Notes: generated by a model from the sequence alone, not told the origin. A DNA stretch of 64,000 nt from Bacteroidota bacterium (GCA_017860275.1 JAFNAQ010000002.1:229654-293653), one strand, 5' to 3'. Shown: positions 52,592-61,657, counted from the stretch's first letter. Made by a program: numbers and translations.

Positions 52592-53509
52592 CTAGTTTAT
52601 AAAGAAAAATAAAGTTGAAATACTTATTATTATCCATAGAGTTATCCCCAAAAGAAATGAACGAAGCCCTGCGGTTTTCATTTCTTCTAAAGAAAAAGAT
52701 GTCCCTATTAAGAACAAGGCAACCATCATACCCTTTTTTCCAAGCCAATTAAGATGATTAAATGTTTCTGACCAAGAAGGGATATAATAAGCCAATATTA
52801 TGGCAATAATAAAATAAAGAATAAACCAAGGAATTTTCACCTTAGCTCCATTAGAATGTTTTCTATTCAAGAATAGTACAAGAAACGATAGAGGAATTAT
52901 CCAAAGTGTTCTTGTCAGCTTAACAGTTGTTGCAATTTCTAAAGCTTTTGGTCCATAGGCTGCACCTGCTCCAACAACTGAAGAGGTATCGTGAATTGCA
53001 ATTGCTGCCCAATATCCAAAGTTTTCTTCACTCATTCCAAAATAATGACCTATAATTGGAAAAATAAATAGTGCAACTGCATTCAAAACAAATATTACAG
53101 TTAGGGCAAAACTTATCTGATTATGCTTAGCATTAATTATTGGGGATACTGCCGCAATTGCTGACCCACCACAGATTGCAGTTCCTGAAGAAATAAGCAT
53201 TGTAGTATTCTTCTCTACCTTAAATAAATATCCTAAAGCTAAGCCAAAAATAAAGGTAATAAAAACAGATGAAGCAGTAAGCCAGATACCTGTCGAGGAT
53301 GTTTCAATAACCTTTTCAAGACTCATCCCAAATCCCATAAGAACAATTGACCATTGAAGGATTTTAGAAGTATACTTTTTAATATCATAAGGCTTATGAA
53401 CCTTAAATAAAACTAAAAATATCCCTAATGCAAGAGCTAAAGGAGCACTCATAAAAGGCAATAAGCATAAGGAAGGAAAAATATAATATAGCAGTGATAA
53501 TTTATTCAT
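52592..53509 (-). CDS. YeiH family putative sulfate exporter / UPF0324 membrane protein
   Basis: A 305-residue protein with about 9-10 transmembrane helices. The conserved blocks SSGTAICGGSAIAAVSPII (about 106-124) and AIAIHDTSSVVGAGAAYG (about 167-184) are those of the UPF0324/YeiH family, some members of which export sulfite or sulfonates. Substrate here unknown. It lies 125 bp upstream of pdhA on the same strand and may be co-transcribed. On the minus strand a TAATTTTG box (53529-53536) just before the start is a possible promoter. Confidence 0.88.
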   Translation of the reverse strand: MNKLSLLYYIFPSLCLLPFMSAPLALALGIFLVLFKVHKPYDIKKYTSKILQWSIVLMGFGMSLEKVIETSSTGIWLTASSVFITFIFGLALGYLFKVEKNTTMLISSGTAICGGSAIAAVSPIINAKHNQISFALTVIFVLNAVALFIFPIIGHYFGMSEENFGYWAAIAIHDTSSVVGAGAAYGPKALEIATTVKLTRTLWIIPLSFLVLFLNRKHSNGAKVKIPWFILYFIIAIILAYYIPSWSETFNHLNWLGKKGMMVALFLIGTSFSLEEMKTAGLRSFLLGITLWIIISISTLFFFIN

Positions 53510-53846
53510 GACTTTTTGTTTTATGTTTCAAAATTAATACATTATTTTAATATAAGCTTTACTTTGCTCCTATCTAAATGGATCTTTGATATATTTCATT
53601 TGAATATAAGGTAAATAATATTAACATAAATACCTTGAAACTCATATTTTATTAACATATAGTAAAGTTTGATGTTAATTATATACTATTAATCATTCTC
53701 TGTTTATTAACTAAAGAATAAGAATATCCCTTAACTGAAAATATATACGCGATTCTACAAGTTAATAACACTTAATTTTTCAAGTAGATTGAAGTCAAAA
53801 AACTGAATAAAATAAGGTTTTCGAAATATATGGTTTTAAATTTGAA

Positions 53847-53905
53847 TTTTTATTTCGTATAATTGAAAATATCTCAGAGATAATTCTAATTATACGAAAT
53901 AAAAA
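53847..53905. repeat. Perfect 18-bp inverted repeat upstream of kamD
   Basis: TTTTTATTTCGTATAATT (53847-53864) and its reverse complement (53888-53905), with a 23-base loop that itself contains ATCTCAGAGAT. No T run follows, so it is not a simple terminator. Confidence 0.9.
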
Positions 53906-53974
53906 TCCAAATAAATCTAATAAAATTTCAAACATATAGCGTAAAAATGAAAAATCTCTTTATTTCCTTGATTA

Positions 53975-54008
53975 GTTTCTTTGTTTTTAAATTCAAAAAC
54001 AAAGAAAC
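53975..54008. repeat. Perfect 14-bp hairpin upstream of kamD
   Basis: GTTTCTTTGTTTTT (53975-53988), loop AAATTC, AAAAACAAAGAAAC (53995-54008). Confidence 0.9.
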
Positions 54009-54129
54009 CAGACTTAAACACAAAGATTTTTTCACCAAAGATATAGTTTTAGTTTCTTAAGATTAACAATTGAAAAAATAGCAAGAAAAAATATTAAATG
54101 AATATTTTCATTTGTTTTTATATAATTAG

Positions 54130-54160
54130 TTTGAGATTAGGTATTTTCTTCATAATTTTG
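54130..54160 (+). promoter_or_regulatory. Promoter of the kamD operon
   Basis: TTTG (54130-54133), 19 bases, TAATTTTG (54153-54160): the best match to the Bacteroidota consensus in the window. The ATG is 76 bases downstream. Confidence 0.75.
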
Positions 54161-54235
54161 TAGCTTAATTGTTGATAATTTACTATTTGTGTTGATTTTG
54201 ATAATTAAAAGAGAAAAATAATCTAAATTTATTAT

Positions 54236-55795
54236 ATGAAAGCAAGCAAGTTAGGGCTGGATTTTCAGAAAGTTGCGCATGCTAAGGGATTAGCAAAGAG
54301 CATTTCTGACGATGTCCAAAGTTTTGTAGATAACTATTCTACAGTGGCTGTTGAACGTACTCTATGTCGCTTAATGGGAATCGATGATATTGATGCAAAT
54401 GAAGTTCCTCTTCCAAATGTTTTAGTTGATTTTATTAAAGAAAAGGGAATGCTAAAACATGGCGTTCTGTTTTTTATTGGAAATGCAATAATTGAAACAG
54501 GATTATCGCCACAAGAAATTGCTGAAAAAACAGCCTTAGGAGAGTTAGATATAACTACTATGCCTATAAATGACATTGAAAAGATTAAACAATCTCTTCA
54601 ACCGTTTGTAAATTCAAGTATTGAGAAAATAAGTAATAATCGTAAACGTAGAGAAAATTATATCCAAACAATTGGAGAAGGTTCAAAACCTTATCTATAT
54701 GTAATTGTTGCTACAGGAAATATATATGAAGACGTTGTTCAAGCACAAGCTGCTGCACGTCAAGGAGCAGATATTATTGCTGTTATTAGAACAACAGGTC
54801 AATCTCTTTTAGACTTCGTTCCTTATGGTGCTACTACCGAAGGCTTTGGTGGAACATTTGCTACTCAAGAAAACTTCCGTATCATGCGCTCTGCCCTTGA
54901 TGAGGTTGGAGAAGAAGTAGGTCGTTATATTCGTCTTTGCAATTATTGCTCTGGATTATGTATGCCTGAGATAGCTGTAATGGGAGCCTTAGAAGGTCTA
55001 GATGTTATGCTTAACGATGCTCTTTATGGAATTCTATTCCGTGACATAAATATGCAAAGAACTCTTGTTGATCAATATTTTTCTAGAATTATCAATGGAT
55101 TTGCAGGAGTGATAATAAACACAGGAGAAGATAATTATCTAACTACGGCTGATGCTTTCGACGAAGCACATACAGTTTTAGCTTCCGATTTAATAAACGA
55201 ACAATTAGCCTTTGCAGCAGGACTACCTGAAGAGCAAATGGGACTCGGTCACGCCTTCGAAATGACTCCTGATTTGGAAAATGGTTTTCTTTATGAGCTT
55301 GCGCAAGCTCAGATGACAAGAGAGATATTCCCTAATGCACCATTAAAATACATGCCTCCTACTAAGTTTATGACTGGTAATATTTTTAGAGGACATGTTC
55401 AAGATGCACTTTTCAATGCAATTAGTATATGGACAGGACAAGGTCTTCAACTTCTTGGAATGATGACAGAGGCTATCCACACTCCTTTTATGAGCGACCG
55501 TTACCTTTCTATTGAAAATGCAAAATATGTATTCAATAATATGAAGAATATTGGTGATGAGGTAGAATATAAGAAAGATGGTATAATTCAACAAAGAGCT
55601 CAAAAGGTATTGAATGATGCTACTGATTTATTAGAAAAGATAGAAAAAGAAAGTCTTTTTGAAGCCTTAGAAAAAGGATTATTTGCAGATATTAAACGTC
55701 CAAAGAATGGAGGGAAAGGTCTTGCTGGAGTATTCGAAAAAGATGTACAATACTACAATCCATTTATAACTTTAATGAAAGGAGAAAACAAATAA
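54236..55795 (+). CDS. kamD: Lysine 5,6-aminomutase alpha subunit
   Basis: A 519-residue large subunit of the adenosylcobalamin- and PLP-dependent mutase that moves the terminal amino group of beta-lysine to give 3,5-diaminohexanoate. It forms the TIM-barrel that binds substrate and the base of PLP. Visible conserved blocks include AVERTLCRLMGIDD, TTGQSLLDFVPYGATTEGFGGTFATQENFR (in parts, about 197-225), RLCNYCSGLCMPEIAVMGALEG and PLKYMPPTKFMTGNIF. Length equals the clostridial enzyme. Stop and kamE start overlap by one base. Separated from kamABC by the convergent dehydrogenase operon. Confidence 0.95.
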   Translation: MKASKLGLDFQKVAHAKGLAKSISDDVQSFVDNYSTVAVERTLCRLMGIDDIDANEVPLPNVLVDFIKEKGMLKHGVLFFIGNAIIETGLSPQEIAEKTALGELDITTMPINDIEKIKQSLQPFVNSSIEKISNNRKRRENYIQTIGEGSKPYLYVIVATGNIYEDVVQAQAAARQGADIIAVIRTTGQSLLDFVPYGATTEGFGGTFATQENFRIMRSALDEVGEEVGRYIRLCNYCSGLCMPEIAVMGALEGLDVMLNDALYGILFRDINMQRTLVDQYFSRIINGFAGVIINTGEDNYLTTADAFDEAHTVLASDLINEQLAFAAGLPEEQMGLGHAFEMTPDLENGFLYELAQAQMTREIFPNAPLKYMPPTKFMTGNIFRGHVQDALFNAISIWTGQGLQLLGMMTEAIHTPFMSDRYLSIENAKYVFNNMKNIGDEVEYKKDGIIQQRAQKVLNDATDLLEKIEKESLFEALEKGLFADIKRPKNGGKGLAGVFEKDVQYYNPFITLMKGENK

Positions 55796-56583
55796 TGAGT
55801 GGTGGATTATATTCAATGGACAAAAAAGAATTTAGTACTGAACTAAATCTTAAAGAGGTAAAGCCTTATGGAGATACAATGAATGATGGTAAGACTCAAA
55901 TTAGTTTTACTCTTCCTGTTCCTTGTAATGATGAATCGATAGAGGCTGCTAAGCTTTTATTAAAGAAAATGGGCTTTGAAAATACTCAAGTAGTATTTTA
56001 TAAAGAACTTACTGAAGGTTTCACTTTCTTTAACTGCTATGGAAATTGTACTCATACTGTAGATTACACCACTATCCATGTTCCAAAGGTGGAATCAAAT
56101 AAAATGGATATGCATGAAACAGATGATTATATAAAACAAAACTTAGGAAGAAAGATTGTTGTTGTTGGTGCAAGTACTGGTACCGATGCTCATACTGTGG
56201 GTATTGATGCAATTATGAATATGAAAGGATATGCTGGACATTACGGAATTGAACGTTACGAAATGTTCGAAGCTTTGAATATGGGTAGTCAAGTTCCAAA
56301 CGAGGAATTTATTGCAAAGGCAATAGAAATGAAAGCCGACGCTCTTTTAGTATCTCAAACGGTTACACAAAAGGATGTTCATATAAAGAACTTAGTCGAA
56401 CTTGTTGAGATGTTGGAAGCTGAAGGACTAAGAGACAAGGTAATTCTTTGTTGTGGAGGTCCTAGACTTTCTCATGAACTTGCAAAAGAACTAGGCTATG
56501 ATGCTGGGTTTAGTATGAACTCATATGCTGATGATGTTGCCTCATATATTGCTCAAGAAATGGTAAAAAGAAATTCTAAATAG
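55795..56583 (+). CDS. kamE: Lysine 5,6-aminomutase beta subunit
   Basis: A 262-residue small subunit with a Rossmann-like B12-binding domain. The base-off/His-on motif DxHxxG is present as Asp131-Ala-His133-Thr-Val-Gly136, and Lys144 in MNMKGYAGHYG is the residue that forms the imine with PLP. Both numbers equal those of the clostridial enzyme, so catalytic competence is expected. The N-terminal part (1-100) is the dimerisation segment. Coupled to kamD by a one-base overlap and followed after 9 bp by the CoA-transferase gene. Confidence 0.96.
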   Translation: MSGGLYSMDKKEFSTELNLKEVKPYGDTMNDGKTQISFTLPVPCNDESIEAAKLLLKKMGFENTQVVFYKELTEGFTFFNCYGNCTHTVDYTTIHVPKVESNKMDMHETDDYIKQNLGRKIVVVGASTGTDAHTVGIDAIMNMKGYAGHYGIERYEMFEALNMGSQVPNEEFIAKAIEMKADALLVSQTVTQKDVHIKNLVELVEMLEAEGLRDKVILCCGGPRLSHELAKELGYDAGFSMNSYADDVASYIAQEMVKRNSK

Positions 56584-56592
56584 TAGTTTAAT

Positions 56593-57252
56593 ATGGATAA
56601 AAATCAAATCAGAGATATTATAGCACGAAGAGCTGCTCTTGAACTAAAAGATGGATATATCGTTAACTTAGGTATTGGACTACCAACACTTGTTCCCAAC
56701 TTCTTAGACCCTGGAGTTAAAGTATTACTTCAGTCAGAAAATGGATTAATTGGAATGGGTTCTGACCCTAAACCTGGAGAAGAAAATCCTGAATTTGTAA
56801 ATGCAGGAGGACAATATACAACTTGTATTGAAGGAGGAGCAACTTTTGATAGTAGTGTTTCTTTTTCTATTATTCGTGGAGGTCATGTTGATGCAACAAT
56901 ACTTGGAGCAATGCAGGTTGATGAAAAAGGAAACCTAGCAAACTGGATGATTCCTGGTAAAAAAATACCTGGAATGGGTGGTGCAATGGATTTAGTTGTT
57001 GGAGCTAAACATGTAATTCTAGCAATGGAACACACAGCAAATGGAAATAAGAAAATTCTAAAAGAGTGTACACTTCCTCTAACTGCCGCAGGTCAAGTTA
57101 ACTTGATTATTACTGAAATGGGTGTTATGGAAATAACTTCTGAGGGTATTGTTCTAAAAGAAATTCATCCTGAATTTACTGTTGAACAAGTACAAGAGGC
57201 TACTGAGGCTAAATTAATTATTTCTAAGGATTTAAAAGAAATGCAATTATAA
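56593..57252 (+). CDS. Butyrate-acetoacetate CoA-transferase subunit B
   Basis: A 219-residue beta-type subunit of a 3-oxoacid CoA-transferase (AtoA/CtfB/ScoB). Visible: NLGIGLPT (25-32), the active-site LQSENGLIGMG with catalytic Glu49, and DLVVGAKHVILAMEHT. It would transfer CoA between acetoacetate and butyryl-CoA, giving butyrate and acetoacetyl-CoA for the thiolase or reductase next to it. The alpha-type partner subunit is normally encoded directly upstream but is absent here and everywhere else in the window, so it must be elsewhere for activity. Confidence 0.9.
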   Translation: MDKNQIRDIIARRAALELKDGYIVNLGIGLPTLVPNFLDPGVKVLLQSENGLIGMGSDPKPGEENPEFVNAGGQYTTCIEGGATFDSSVSFSIIRGGHVDATILGAMQVDEKGNLANWMIPGKKIPGMGGAMDLVVGAKHVILAMEHTANGNKKILKECTLPLTAAGQVNLIITEMGVMEITSEGIVLKEIHPEFTVEQVQEATEAKLIISKDLKEMQL

Positions 57253-57270
57253 TAATATAAATTTATAGTT

Positions 57271-58473
57271 ATGGAAAAAGTATATATAGTATCAGCAAAA
57301 CGTACAGCTATTGGTAAATTTCTAGGAACATTAGCAAATGTTTCTGTAGTTGACCTTGGGGTAGCTGTTATCAAAAATATATTAGAAGAAACTAAGATTG
57401 ATCCATCAAAAATTGATGAAGTTATTGTTGGCAATATATTAATGGCAGGTCAAGGTCAAGGTATTGCTCGACAAATAGCAGTAAAATCAAATATCCCTAT
57501 TGAGATACCTGCATATGGTATAAATATGATTTGTGGTAGTGGTTTAAAATCTGTTATGAATGCTTATAACTCAATTCGTGCAGGCGAGGCAAACCTTATT
57601 ATTGCAGGAGGTGCTGAATCAATGTCTGGTGCTGGATTCGTATTACCTTCTTCAACTAGAAATGGAATTAAGATGGGTGATATTAAGATGAAGGACCATA
57701 TGATTTTTGATAGTTTAACCGATGCTTTCTCGGGAGAACATATGGGTATTACTGCAGAAAACATAGCTAGTCAATTAAATATTTCAAGACAAGAACAAGA
57801 CACACTTTCTATAAATTCTCAATCAAAGGCTATTGCTGCTATTGATAAAGGTAATTTTAAAGAAGAGATTGTTCCTTTTGAAATAGTTACAAAAAAATCA
57901 ACAACAATATTTGAAGAAGATGAATTTGTAAATAGAGCAACTTCTTTTGAAAAACTTTCTGCTCTAAGACCAGCGTTTAAGAAAGATGGCTCTGTTACTG
58001 CTGGAAATGCATCAGGAATTAATGACGGTGCAGCATTTGTAATGGTTGCATCTGAAAAGGCTGTTAAAGAATATGGACTTACTCCTATTGGTGAAATAAT
58101 AGCTATCGGTCAAGGTGGTGTAGATCCTTCAATTATGGGATTAGGTCCAGTACCTGCAATTGGAAATGCACTTTCAAAAACCAACCTTAAACTATCTGAC
58201 ATAGAAGTATTTGAATTAAACGAAGCATTTGCGGCTCAAGCTCTTGGTGTTCAAAAACAATTATGCGAAAAACACGGAGTAGACAAAGAATGGTTAAACG
58301 AAAGAACCAATAAAAATGGTGGAGCTATCGCTCTTGGTCATCCTGTTGGAGCATCTGGCTGTAGAATACTTGTTTCATTAATACATGAAATGAAACGTTC
58401 AAACAATTCTCTTGGATTAGCATCTCTTTGTATAGGAGGTGGAATGGGAACTGCATTAATCATAAAAAGATAA
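57271..58473 (+). CDS. Acetyl-CoA C-acetyltransferase (thiolase)
   Basis: A 400-residue biosynthetic-type thiolase converting two acetyl-CoA to acetoacetyl-CoA and back. Catalytic residues are visible: Cys88 in NMICGSGLKS, His in GGAIALGHPVGASG, and Cys387 in SLCIGGGMG. Length and motifs are of the PhaA/AtoB class, not long-chain FadA. It can work in either direction: splitting acetoacetyl-CoA from lysine into acetyl-CoA, or starting butyrate synthesis. It lies 18 bp after the CoA-transferase gene and 6 bp before the hydratase gene. Confidence 0.94.
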   Translation: MEKVYIVSAKRTAIGKFLGTLANVSVVDLGVAVIKNILEETKIDPSKIDEVIVGNILMAGQGQGIARQIAVKSNIPIEIPAYGINMICGSGLKSVMNAYNSIRAGEANLIIAGGAESMSGAGFVLPSSTRNGIKMGDIKMKDHMIFDSLTDAFSGEHMGITAENIASQLNISRQEQDTLSINSQSKAIAAIDKGNFKEEIVPFEIVTKKSTTIFEEDEFVNRATSFEKLSALRPAFKKDGSVTAGNASGINDGAAFVMVASEKAVKEYGLTPIGEIIAIGQGGVDPSIMGLGPVPAIGNALSKTNLKLSDIEVFELNEAFAAQALGVQKQLCEKHGVDKEWLNERTNKNGGAIALGHPVGASGCRILVSLIHEMKRSNNSLGLASLCIGGGMGTALIIKR

Positions 58474-58479
58474 CCTATT

Positions 58480-58887
58480 ATGGAAAAGATAAAGGTTGGT
58501 GATATTTTTAATGAAAACGTAAGATTCACTCAAGAGAATGTAAATAAATTTGCAGAATGTTCTGGAGATAATAATCCTATTCATATTAATGCTGAATATG
58601 CTGCAAAGACTCCTTTTGGAAAACCAATTGTTCATGGTTTCTTTGCTGGAGCTGTATTTTCTAAAGTATTTGGAACACAGTGGCCAGGAGAAGGAACAAT
58701 TTATATGTTTCAAGAAATGGCATTCCTCGCTCCTGTTTTTGTTGAACAAAACTACATTGCAAAGTTTGAAGTAATGGAGGTTAATGAAGAAAAACACAGA
58801 GGAGTAATTAAATGCACACTTGAGTCGGAAGATGGAAAAATAGCTATCTCTGGTGGGGCAAAACTAATGCATAAAGAAAGATTTTAA
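58480..58887 (+). CDS. MaoC-like (R)-specific enoyl-CoA hydratase
   Basis: A 135-residue single hot-dog protein. SGDNNPIHINAEYAAKTPFGKPIVHG in parts (28-53) is the hydratase motif, with catalytic Asp30 and His35, followed by FFAGAVFSKVFGTQWPGEGTIY. This is the PhaJ type, which interconverts (R)-3-hydroxybutyryl-CoA and crotonyl-CoA. It replaces the crotonase usual in butyrate operons and matches the PhaB-like reductase encoded next. The unrelated hot-dog family of 3-aminobutyryl-CoA ammonia lyase (Kal) was considered; the motif argues against it. Confidence 0.85.
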   Translation: MEKIKVGDIFNENVRFTQENVNKFAECSGDNNPIHINAEYAAKTPFGKPIVHGFFAGAVFSKVFGTQWPGEGTIYMFQEMAFLAPVFVEQNYIAKFEVMEVNEEKHRGVIKCTLESEDGKIAISGGAKLMHKERF

Positions 58888-58897
58888 TATTACAGAC

Positions 58898-59626
58898 ATG
58901 AAAAGATTAGAAAATAAAGTTGCAATTATTACTGGAGGTGCAGCAGGTATTGGTGCAGCAACAGCAAGAAAATTTAAAGAAGAAGGTGCTAATGTTATTA
59001 TTTGGGACCTTGACGAGAAAAGAGGAAATGCACTAGCTACTGAGCTTGGAGCAACATTTGCAAAAGTAAATACTGCAAACTATGCAGAAATTGAAGCTGC
59101 CGCTAAAGAAGTAAATGATAATTTTGGTAGAATAGATATTTTAATTAACAACGCAGGAATTACAAGAGATAGTACTCTTAAAAAGATGACTCCTGAACAA
59201 TGGCAACAAGTTATTGATGTTAATCTAACTGGAGTTTTCTATTGCACAAAGATAATTAGTGAATATATGTTAGCTAACTCTTGGGGAAGAATTGTAAATG
59301 CTTCTTCTGTTGTTGGACTTTATGGTAACTTTGGACAAACGAACTATGTTGCAACAAAGGCTGGATTAATTGGAATGACAAAGACTCTTGCTAGAGAACT
59401 TGGAAGAAAAGGTATCACAGTAAATGCTATTGCTCCTGGTTTTATTGCAACAGAAATGGTTGCAGCAATGCCAGAAAATGTTATTGATACAATGAAAGCA
59501 AAAGTTCCTATTGGACGCTTAGGCGAACCAAATGAAATAGCAAATGCTTATGCTTTTCTTGCTTCCGATGAAGCTGCATATATTAACGGTCACACCCTAA
59601 GTGTTGACGGAGGAATGACTGTTTAA
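58898..59626 (+). CDS. Acetoacetyl-CoA / 3-oxoacyl reductase (SDR, PhaB/FabG-like)
   Basis: A 242-residue short-chain dehydrogenase. Cofactor motif TGGAAGIG (12-19), NNAG (84-87) and the catalytic triad Ser137-Tyr150-Lys154 are visible; it ends in SVDGGMTV. Next to a thiolase and an (R)-specific hydratase it most likely reduces acetoacetyl-CoA to (R)-3-hydroxybutyryl-CoA with NAD(P)H. A housekeeping FabG role cannot be excluded by sequence alone. It follows the hydratase by 10 bp; an 83-bp gap with a small hairpin separates it from bcd. Confidence 0.85.
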   Translation: MKRLENKVAIITGGAAGIGAATARKFKEEGANVIIWDLDEKRGNALATELGATFAKVNTANYAEIEAAAKEVNDNFGRIDILINNAGITRDSTLKKMTPEQWQQVIDVNLTGVFYCTKIISEYMLANSWGRIVNASSVVGLYGNFGQTNYVATKAGLIGMTKTLARELGRKGITVNAIAPGFIATEMVAAMPENVIDTMKAKVPIGRLGEPNEIANAYAFLASDEAAYINGHTLSVDGGMTV

Positions 59627-59659
59627 TTAGAAAGCAGAGTAAAATTCAAAAATAAATAA

Positions 59660-59685
59660 AAGGCGGGTTAGAAATTTCTCGCCTT
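59660..59685 (+). other. Small hairpin between the reductase gene and bcd
   Basis: AAGGCG (59660-59665) pairs with CGCCTT (59680-59685), with an inner AGAAATTTCT palindrome. A possible processing or weak termination site that could lower or separate bcd-etf expression. Confidence 0.4.
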
Positions 59686-59709
59686 AACTATATATATAAT
59701 AACAAACAA

Positions 59710-60849
59710 ATGGACTTCAAACTAAATAAAAAAGAAGAACTTTTTTTGCAGATGATACGAGATTTTGCAGAAAATGAAGTAAAGCCATTGGCTGCTGAGG
59801 TAGACGAAGAAGAACGCTTCCCTATAGAAACAGTAGAAAAAATGGCAAAGATAGGAATTATGGGGATACCTATTCCTATTGAATATGGAGGTCAAGGTGG
59901 AACAAATCAGATGTATTCAATGGCTGTCGAAGAACTTTCGAGAGCATGTGCTACAACTGGAGTAGTTGTTTCTGCCCATACTTCATTATGCGTTGCTCCA
60001 ATATTTGAAAATGGAACTGAGCAGCAAAAACAAAAATACCTTCCTAAACTATGTTCAGGAGAATGGATTGGAGCTTTTGGCCTTACTGAGCCTAATGCAG
60101 GAACAGATGCAGCAATGCAACAAACCACAGCTATTGATGAAGGAGATAAATGGATAATCAATGGTTCAAAGATTTTTATCACAAATGCAGGTTACGCACA
60201 TGTTTATATCGTAATTGCCATGACTGATAAATCTCAAGGAACAAAGGGTATATCTGCATTTATTGTCGAAAAGGATACTCCTGGATTTACCATCGGAAAG
60301 AAAGAAAAAAAATTAGGGATAAGAGGTTCTGCAACATGTGAGCTTATCTTCGAAAACTGTGAGATACCAAAAGATAATCTATTAGGAAAGGTTGGAAAAG
60401 GTTTTGGTATTGCAATGAAGACTCTCGATGGAGGAAGGATTGGAATTGCTGCACAGGCCTTAGGAATTGCTCAAGGTGCGATGGACGAAACAATTAAATA
60501 CACCAAGGAGAGAAAACAATTCAATAAAAGTATTTCTAAATTTCAAAATACACAGTTTCAATTAGCCGATATGGAAACTAAGGTTCAAGCCTCTCGCCTA
60601 CTTGTTCGCTCTGCAGCATACAAAAAGGATAATGGCATGCCTTATTCAACCGATGCTGCTATGGCAAAACTATTTGCAGCCGAAACTGCAATGGAAGTTA
60701 CCACAAAGGCTGTACAATTTCATGGAGGTTATGGTTACACTCGTGAATATCCTATTGAAAGGATGATGCGTGATGCAAAAATTACTGAGATTTACGAAGG
60801 GACTTCTGAGGTTCAAAGAATGGTAATTGCTGCAAGTATTTTAAAATAA
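59710..60849 (+). CDS. bcd: Butyryl-CoA dehydrogenase (acyl-CoA dehydrogenase)
   Basis: A 379-residue flavoenzyme reducing crotonyl-CoA to butyryl-CoA. Visible: AFGLTEPNAGTDA, the FAD-binding WIINGSKIFITNAG, KLGIRGSATCELIFENC, QFHGGYGYTREYPIERMMRDAKITEIYEGTSE in parts, with Glu363 in YEGT as the catalytic base of the family. It sits directly before etfB and etfA, the arrangement of the electron-bifurcating Bcd-Etf complex of anaerobes, where crotonyl-CoA reduction drives ferredoxin reduction. Bifurcation itself cannot be proven from the dehydrogenase sequence. Confidence 0.93.
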   Translation: MDFKLNKKEELFLQMIRDFAENEVKPLAAEVDEEERFPIETVEKMAKIGIMGIPIPIEYGGQGGTNQMYSMAVEELSRACATTGVVVSAHTSLCVAPIFENGTEQQKQKYLPKLCSGEWIGAFGLTEPNAGTDAAMQQTTAIDEGDKWIINGSKIFITNAGYAHVYIVIAMTDKSQGTKGISAFIVEKDTPGFTIGKKEKKLGIRGSATCELIFENCEIPKDNLLGKVGKGFGIAMKTLDGGRIGIAAQALGIAQGAMDETIKYTKERKQFNKSISKFQNTQFQLADMETKVQASRLLVRSAAYKKDNGMPYSTDAAMAKLFAAETAMEVTTKAVQFHGGYGYTREYPIERMMRDAKITEIYEGTSEVQRMVIAASILK

Positions 60850-60861
60850 AAACTTAGAAAT

Positions 60862-61644
60862 ATGAAAATAATTGTTTGTATAAAGCAAGTTCCCGATACA
60901 ACCGAAGTAAGACTTGATCCTGTAACTGGGACATTGATAAGAGATGGGGTGCCAAGTATTATAAACCCTGACGATAAAGGAGGTTTAGAGTTAGCCCTTA
61001 GTTTAAAAGACCTTTATGGCGCTCATGTAACTGTGATAACTATGGGGCCAACTCAAGCAGATGCTGTATTAAGAGAAGCTTATGCTATGGGTGCTGATAG
61101 AGCAATACTTCTAACTGATAGAAAATTTGCTGGAGCTGATACTCTTGCAACATCTAATGCACTTGCTGGAGCATTAAAAATGCTAGAATATGATTTAATA
61201 ATAACTGGTCGTCAAGCTATCGATGGAGATACTGCTCAAGTAGGACCTCAGATTGCAGAACATCTAGATTTACCTCAGGTTAGTTATCTTGAAAATCTAG
61301 AATATGACGGCAACAAAACATTTAGAATACGTAAAGCAACGGAAGAGGGTTATCAAATTCTTGAAGTAGATTCTCCTTGTTTAGTAACTGTTCTTGCTTC
61401 TGCTAATAAGGCTCGTTACATGTCTGTAAGAGGTATTATTGAGGCTTATGATAAAGATGTGGAGGTTTGGGGCTTTGATAATATTTCTGTTGATGAGTCA
61501 AAACTTGGACTCAAGGGCTCTCCTACTAAGGTAAAGAAAGCTTTTACCAAGGGAGTTAAGTCAAATGGAGAAGTTTTTGAGGTCGATACCGAAGAGGCTG
61601 TTGGTATTATCATTAGCAGGTTAAAAGAAAAATTCATTATCTAA
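60862..61644 (+). CDS. etfB: Electron transfer flavoprotein subunit beta
   Basis: A 260-residue EtfB. Visible: MKIIVCIKQVPDTTEVRLD start, INPDDKGGLELALSLKD, the nucleotide-binding LLTDRKFAGADTLATSNAL and GRQAIDGDTAQVGPQIAEHL, which contacts the FAD or AMP, and the recognition loop. The FixA-like anaerobe pattern (bifurcating type) is suggested by the DPVTGTLIRDGVPSIINPDDK stretch in parts; this is a judgement by eye. It partners EtfA, encoded 13 bp downstream, and Bcd, encoded upstream. Confidence 0.94.
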   Translation: MKIIVCIKQVPDTTEVRLDPVTGTLIRDGVPSIINPDDKGGLELALSLKDLYGAHVTVITMGPTQADAVLREAYAMGADRAILLTDRKFAGADTLATSNALAGALKMLEYDLIITGRQAIDGDTAQVGPQIAEHLDLPQVSYLENLEYDGNKTFRIRKATEEGYQILEVDSPCLVTVLASANKARYMSVRGIIEAYDKDVEVWGFDNISVDESKLGLKGSPTKVKKAFTKGVKSNGEVFEVDTEEAVGIIISRLKEKFII

Positions 61645-61657
61645 AAAGCAAATCACA

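Larger units (their letters stand above)
53510..54235. other. Long divergent intergenic region upstream of kamD
   Basis: About 725 bp without a gene, between divergent yeiH and kamD. It holds two strong inverted repeats (listed separately), a good kamD promoter at 54130-54160, and otherwise AT-rich sequence. I see no small ORF or RNA family that I recognise. Confidence 0.6.

Noticed and set aside
58480..58887. Assignment as 3-aminobutyryl-CoA ammonia lyase (Kal)
   Set aside because: The D-x4-H hydratase motif and PG-GTIY block are those of MaoC/PhaJ enzymes; Kal is a different hot-dog family.
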